NCBI RefSeq assembly: GCF_018812025.1
Contig: NC_063054.1
Location: 12,300,422 to 12,364,421 of the forward strand
DNA from: Megalobrama amblycephala
Lineage: Eukaryota > Chordata > Actinopteri > Cypriniformes > Xenocyprididae
Reading direction: 5' to 3'
DNA: 64,000 nucleotides
Position numbers and translations under genes: made by a program
Shown: positions 59,005 through 64,000 of the stretch, one piece after another
Numbering within the stretch: the stretch's first letter is position 1
How the letters are laid out: each line of letters opens with the position of its first letter
Notes under the pieces: model-generated
What the model was told of the DNA's origin: nothing
What the model saw: only the letters and a program-made list of their open reading frames with translations
Databases searched by the model: none

Positions 59005-60636
59005 CAGTTATGTTCAAAATAATAGCAGTGTGTTTAAAAAAAGTGAGTAAAGCTCAAGATCCATATAATAACTTTTATTTCAATACACACAAATGCATTG
59101 GGAACACTGCACATTATATTCTAAATCAAAACATGAAGAAAAAAATTATGAAATTTGTTATTACTTTTCAGAAACTGAAGGAAAAGGAATATTAGGCTGT
59201 TCAAAAAAATAGCAGTGTCTGCATTTTTCTTTACAAAGTCACATATTTACTGTATAAACTGAAAAATGCTTAAAGATTTTGCTTTGTTGTGAATCACTGA
59301 ACTAATATTTAGTTGTATAACCACGGTTTCTGAGAACTGCTTCACATCTGTGTTGCATGGAGTCAACCAACTTCTGGCACCTGTGAACAGGTATTCCAGC
59401 CCAGGACGATTGCACTACACACCACAATTCCTCTGCATTTCATGGTTTTGCCTCAGAAACAGCATTTTTGATGTCACCCACAAGTTTTCTATTGGATTAA
59501 GGTCTGGGGATTGGGCTGGCCACTCCATAACGTTAATCTTGTTGGTCTGGAACCAAGATGCAGCTCGTTTACTGGTGTGTTTGGGGTCGTTGTCTTGTTG
59601 AAACACCCATTTTAAGGGCACTTCCTCTTCGGCATAAGGCAACATGACCTCTTCAAGTATTTTGATGTACTCAAACTGATCCATGATCCCTGGAATCCGA
59701 TAAATAGGCCCAACACCATAGTACGAGAAACATCCCCATATCATGATGCTTGCGCCACCATGCTTCACGGTCTTCACAGTGTACTGTGGCTTGAATTCAG
59801 TGTTTGGGGGTCGCCTGACAAACTGTCTGTGGCCCCTAGACCCAAAAAGAACAATCTTGCTTTCATCAGTCCACAAAATATTGCGCCATTTCTCTTTAGG
59901 CCAGTCAACGTGTTCTTTGGCAAACTGTAACCTCTTCAGCACGTCTCGTTTTTTCAACAATGGGACTTTGCGAGGGTTTCTTGCTGATAGCTTGGCTTCA
60001 CATAGGCGTCTTCTAATTGTCACAGTACTCACAGGTAATTTTAGACTTTCTTTGATCTCTCTGGAGCTGATCATTGGCTGAGTCTTTGCCATTTTGGCTA
60101 TTCTTCGGTCCATTCGAATGGTAGTTTTCCGTTTTCTTCCACGTCTTTCTGATTTTGGTTGCCATTTTAAAGCATTGGATATCATTTTAGCTGAGCAGCC
60201 TATCATTTTCTGCACTTCTTTATATGTTTTCCCTTCTCTAATCAACTTTTTAATCAAAGTACGTTGTTCTTCTGAACAATGTCTGGAACGACCCATTTTA
60301 CTCTGATTTTCAGAGAGAAATGCACAGTACATTTGCTGCCTTCATCCTTAAATAAGGACCATTTGTTTGACATCAGTTTTTTCACAGAATTAATTGAAAT
60401 TGATTAATCTCTAATTGAACTCCACACTGCTATTATTTTGAACACGCCCATTTCAATTAATGATTCAATTATACATAATCAACAGCATGCATGTCATGAC
60501 TGTTGTGTCTGTTGGTTTTCTATTACTCTACTACATCTATTAGTAAAATATTTGCCATGTAGAAATATAATTTCTATCAAAAACAATGATTGATCTGGTT
60601 AGTGATGTTGGACTGCTATTATTTTGAACACAACTG
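59005..60636 (-). mobile_element. Tc1-like transposon with IR/DR-type ends (1632 bp)
   Basis: The outer ends start CAGTTATGTTCAAAATAATA on the left and, inverted, CAGTTGTGTTCAAAATAATA on the right, each bordered by TA (59003-59004, 60637-60638). A second, inner copy of the repeat occurs about 200 bases inside each end (near 59198-59216 and 60422-60446), the IR/DR arrangement seen in Sleeping Beauty-type elements. The antisense transposase lies between the inner repeats. Confidence 0.88.
59302..60296 (-). pseudogene. Tc1-like transposase, one late frameshift
   Basis: From ATG at 60296: [20 protein letters not shown], a helix-turn-helix and GRKRKTT AT-hook-like patch, catalytic Asp in [12 protein letters not shown], second Asp in [12 protein letters not shown], and the third, Glu, in [11 protein letters not shown]. 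All three catalytic acids are present. Right after ENLW the frame slips by one missing base; the true C-terminus resumes in another frame as SSWAGIPVHRCQKLVDSMQH and ends RGYTTKY at the TAG 59302-59304. Only the last fifth is affected. Confidence 0.88.
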
Positions 60637-60768
60637 TATATCCTATGCCTTCTGTATTCAACTTACGGAAAAAGCTTAACTGATGCAATGTCAGTTACGC
60701 TTTCTTCCTAAGTTGAATATGGAAGGTGGTCTGGCGGAAGCTAGATATTTTACTTTATAACCTGTTAA

Positions 60769-61034
60769 AGGATTAGTTCACTTTCAAATGAAAATTAGCC
60801 CAAGCTTTACTCACCCTCAAGCCATCCTAGGTGTATATGATTTTTTTCTTTCTGATCAACACAATCGAAGATATTGTAATAAATATCCTCACACATCCGA
60901 GTTTTATAATGGCAGTGAATGGGGTCACGAGTATGAGCTGAAGAAAGTGCTTCCATTTATATCCAGCCATCATAAACGTACTCTACACGGCTCGGGGGGG
61001 TTAATAAAGGCCTTCTGATATGAAGCAATGCATT

Positions 61035-61073
<39 letters not shown>

Positions 61074-61189
61074 ATATTTACCAATTTATGAAGTAAAATC
61101 TATCTAGCTTCCACCAGACCGCCTTCCGTATTCAAGTTACGAAGAAATTGTAAACTGGCATCGCTTCAGTTACACTTTTTCCGTAAGCT
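60769..61189. repeat. Second TTAA-end repeat copy with poly-A tract
   Basis: It begins directly after TTAA (60765-60768) with AGGATTAGTTCACTTTCAAA and parallels the left arm of the 58633 element, including CATCCGAGTTTTATAATGGC and the CAGACCGCCTTCCGTATTCA block. A poly-A run of about 31 is at 61040-61070. The right end is not clear. Confidence 0.6.
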
Positions 61190-61784
61190 TCTCCCCCCAA
61201 ATTTTTGGTTTCAAGATTTTAATTATTTATTTTTTTAGGTATGGAAAACAATAAATTTTAAAATTCTCTGATATAAGGTCTGCTTGAACATATACTGTAT
61301 ATATTTTTTAGATGTAAATATAACGAAAACACCAGTAACCAAAATACACATCATGTTTCTGTAGTTGCCTTTTAATCAGGAAGAGTATAAAACAACACCC
61401 AAAAATATACTTTGCTTTAACATATATACATTTTACACATATTATGATTGTCCATGTTGTTCCCAAATGTGCATAGCTTGCAGTGAATCTGAATAATAGT
61501 GGGTAGCCATGAAGAGTCCCACTTCAATATTGAGCCCCGCACATGACATGCAAAAGATAAAACAAATATCCTGGCCACAAATTAAGAATTCGTTCCCATG
61601 AATTACTGATTTGTGTCCATGATTTGTTAATTTGTTCCCTTGTTTCAGTTGAACTAATTTATTCTCTCATTTTAGTTAAATTGTGGCAATATTGTACTAA
61701 TTAATACCCTCAGTTTTTTTTAAATATTGGCTATGATTTAACTAAAACAACAGAATGAACAATAACAATGTGGCCACGAATTAA

Positions 61785-62729
61785 AGGTGCAGTAGAACGT
61801 CTTTTTTAAAGATGTAATATAAGTCTAAGGTGTCCCCTGAATGTGTCTGTGAAGTTTCAGCTCAAAATACCCCATAGATTTTTTTAAATTAATTTTTTTA
61901 ACTGCCTACTTTGGGGCATCATTAAATATGAGCCGATTTAGGCTGCGGCCCCTTTAAATGCTCACGCTCCCCGCCCACGGAGCTCACGCTTGCCTTAAAC
62001 AGCATAAACAAAGTTCACACAGCTAATATAACCCTCAAAATGGATCTTTACAAAGTGTTCGTCATGCAACATGTCTAATCGCGTAAGTATGGTATTTATT
62101 TGGATGTTTACATTTGATTCTGAATGAGTTTGATGGTGCTCCGTGGCTAAAGCTAACAATACACACTGTTGGAGAGATTTATAAAGAATGAAGTTGTGTT
62201 TATGAATTATACAGACTGCAAGTGTTTAAAAAATGAAAATAACGACAGTCTTGTCTCCGTGAATACAGTAATAAATGATGGTAACTTTAACCACATTTAA
62301 CAGTACATTAGCAACATGCTAACAAAACATTTAGAAAGACAATTTACAAATATCCACTAAAAATATCATGATATCATGGATCATGTCAGTTATTATTGCT
62401 CCATCTGCCATTTTTCGCTGTTGTCCTTGCTTGCTTACCTAGTCTGATGATTCAGCTGTGCACAGATCCAGACGTTAATACTTGCTGCCCTTGTCTAATG
62501 CTTGAACATGAGCTGGCATATGCAAATATTGGGGGTGTACATATTAATGATCCCGACTGTTACGTAACAGTCGGTGTTATGTTGAGATTCGCCTGTTCTT
62601 TGGAGGTCTTTTAAACAAATGAGATTTATATAAGAAGGAGGAAACAACAGTGTTTGAGACTCACTGTATGTCATTTCCATGTACTAAACTATGTACTGAT
62701 AAATTCAATTTTTAATTCTAGGGCACCTT
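61785..62729 (+). mobile_element. TTAA-flanked non-autonomous transposon, copy 3 (945 bp)
   Basis: TTAA lies at 61781-61784 and 62730-62733. It is nearly identical in layout to the copy at 14514-15464 (for example ATATAACCCTCAAAATGGAT and ATTGTCCTTGCTTGC-type blocks). No transposase. A perfect 22-base palindrome at 62553-62574 has the core TTACGTAA. Confidence 0.82.
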
Positions 62730-63048
62730 TAACTAAAGTGAGGAAATTAATTAAGTCATCAGAACCAATTCAGGATATCCAAATCCCCCCCTTATTTCAT
62801 GTGCAGGGCTCTGTACTTCAAGACAAAGTTCCTGTAAACTATTTTAAAGCTCCACAAAAGCTTTTGATTTGAGGTGGGATGGCAAACTTCGCAACATCTG
62901 TTTGCTAATACTGGCTCAGTATTGAGAGTTGTGCTAAATGAACTGCAGCAGCACTGCATGGTGGAGTAGACATACTTCTCACTTCTATCTCATAGTGATG
63001 ATATGACTGTGCCTATGAGAAGGAGCCATGTACCATACTGATGATGCC

Positions 63049-64000
63049 TCATTTAGATGCACTGCTGCTGCAAATAGGGATATTCCTCCAAAGTATTGGC
63101 ATCGACACTTGTGCGAAAGGCTGGTGTATTGCGCCAGGCTGAATGTCCCACAGAATAGATGTCAGCACTGCGTTTGAGAGCAGGAGGAGTATAGACAGAG
63201 CAGGATGAAGCTGTCTATGAGGAGGACACAGTAGAGGCATCGCTGCATGTGCAAACTCTGCGCCCTCTGGAAGCGTGTCAACAGCACGGCCAGCAGGACA
63301 AAGAAAGTGGCTATATTTAAAATGAGGAAAAGGCGAATGTATGAAGTGGTGTTAAACACATCATCACTCTCTGCCGTAGCCCCCACGCGTACTTCTTTGA
63401 ATTTCCGCCCCTTTACAAATCCCACTTTTCTGCCCTTTCGTAAATCACTGTAATCAATGAATGCCCTTGAGTCACCATCTGCCTCCTCTGGAAGCTCCTC
63501 ATAGACTCGCTTCATTGTCCGCTGCCTCTCCTTCTTCTCACTTGCCTCAATCTGAGCAAAGATGTCTGGAAGGCTGTCGGAAAGGCTTGTCTTCTTGCCT
63601 CCCTTCCCCTTCCCCTGCTTCTTAGAAAGGGAAAACATCTTCTCAATAGTCCCTGGATGTCTTCCTCTTGTCTGAGGACTTCAGGAGACGCTCAGCAGTT
63701 TTGTGGAAACTGTCCGTGTTAAGAACCCGTGAAAGGATGTGCCTTTCCAGCTGTTGGAAGACTGGTTTGACATGCTGAAGATTGTCCTCCACAACATTAA
63801 CATATTCCTCTACTTCCTCCAAGGGATGCTCATTTACCCCTGTTGTCCTTTCAAACACCACTTTCTTTTGGTCCACCAATACCATGGCCATCGGTTTGGT
63901 GGGAACCTCATCTGTGAGCAGATAGATGTTGTAGGTCTGATCCCTGGTGGCCAGATAGATATCTAGTCTTTCTGAGTCTCCATGCACGCTGAAACTCTGC
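63049..64000 (-). CDS. Unrecognised membrane protein, 3' end of gene, frameshifted
   Basis: I do not recognise this family. From the window edge the minus-strand frame reads SVHGDSERLDIYLATRDQTY and on to KSSDKRKTSRDY, then stops at 63643-63645. One base over, it continues KMFSLSKKQGKGKGGKKTSL, an acidic/basic stretch with RTMKRVYEELPEEADGDSRA, and a clear membrane helix (YIRLFLILNIATFFVLLAVL), then a second hydrophobic run. One extra T in GACTATTGAG explains the break (about 63641). The C-terminus is uncertain: this frame stops at 63162, while another frame continues SNAVLTSILWDIQPGAIHQP to a stop at 63049. No intron is seen. The layout suggests a soluble N-terminal part, a charged linker and C-terminal membrane segments. 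Confidence 0.6.

Larger units (their letters stand above)
58633..60764. repeat. TTAA-end fold-back repeat split by a Tc1 transposon
   Basis: The left end is TTAA then AGGATTAGTTCACTTTAAAA. The left arm (58910-58975, with CTAGCTTCCGCCAGACCGCC) is matched by an inverted right arm at about 60700-60764 (GGTCTGGCGGAAGCTAG). The two halves are separated by the Tc1 element at 59005-60636. The right arm stops at a point where a second copy of the same family begins (60769). Confidence 0.7.

Noticed and set aside
63159..63164. In-frame TGA in the unknown gene as a possible selenocysteine codon
   Set aside because: There is no SECIS-like structure that I can see downstream, and a nearby frame offers a simpler frameshift explanation.

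Overview
This window is vertebrate nuclear DNA, almost certainly from a cyprinid fish. It has split genes with canonical GT/AG introns, AT-rich introns and intergenic DNA, many CA/AT microsatellites, and dense DNA-transposon remnants of the kind that fill carp and zebrafish genomes. There are no operons, CRISPR arrays, tRNA or rRNA genes that I can see.

Layout. About 1-10.2 kb holds the 3' half of a Src-family tyrosine kinase gene (fyn) on the + strand: five exons covering most of the kinase domain and the regulatory tail, then the 3' UTR. 10.2-17.5 kb is intergenic and made largely of repeats (two LINE relics, a TTAA-flanked element, a Tc1/mariner-like element). 17.6-21.2 kb is ndufaf4 (+), a mitochondrial complex I assembly factor in three exons. 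26.5-27.8 kb is gpr63 (+), an orphan GPCR with a single coding exon. 28-34.8 kb is intergenic and repeat-rich. 34.9-56.2 kb is ufl1 (-), the UFM1 E3 ligase, in 19 exons that add up to exactly 794 codons once two extra bases in the last exon are discounted. 56.4-62.8 kb is intergenic, with a Tc1 transposon nested inside a fold-back repeat. 63.0-64 kb holds the 3' end of an unrecognised membrane-protein gene (-) that runs off the window.

The order and orientation ndufaf4(+) gpr63(+) ufl1(-) matches the human 6q16 block read in reverse, except that fhl5, which lies between GPR63 and UFL1 in human, is not visible here. fyn is a distant neighbour on human chromosome 6. The genes are not functionally linked; the grouping is ancestral synteny.

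Two patterns stand out. (1) Four genes (ndufaf4, gpr63, ufl1, the unknown gene) carry single-base frameshifts, nearly all readable as one extra base, while five fyn exons and eighteen ufl1 exons are clean. This looks more like clustered sequence or assembly indels than four independent gene deaths, though pseudogenisation cannot be excluded from sequence alone. (2) Many of the non-autonomous repeats share TTAA flanks and start with AGG, pointing to TTAA-targeting transposases (piggyBac or Kolobok type). One such family carries a palindrome with a TTACGTAA core, the classical D-box/PAR-bZIP site. I found no convincing novel multi-gene system.
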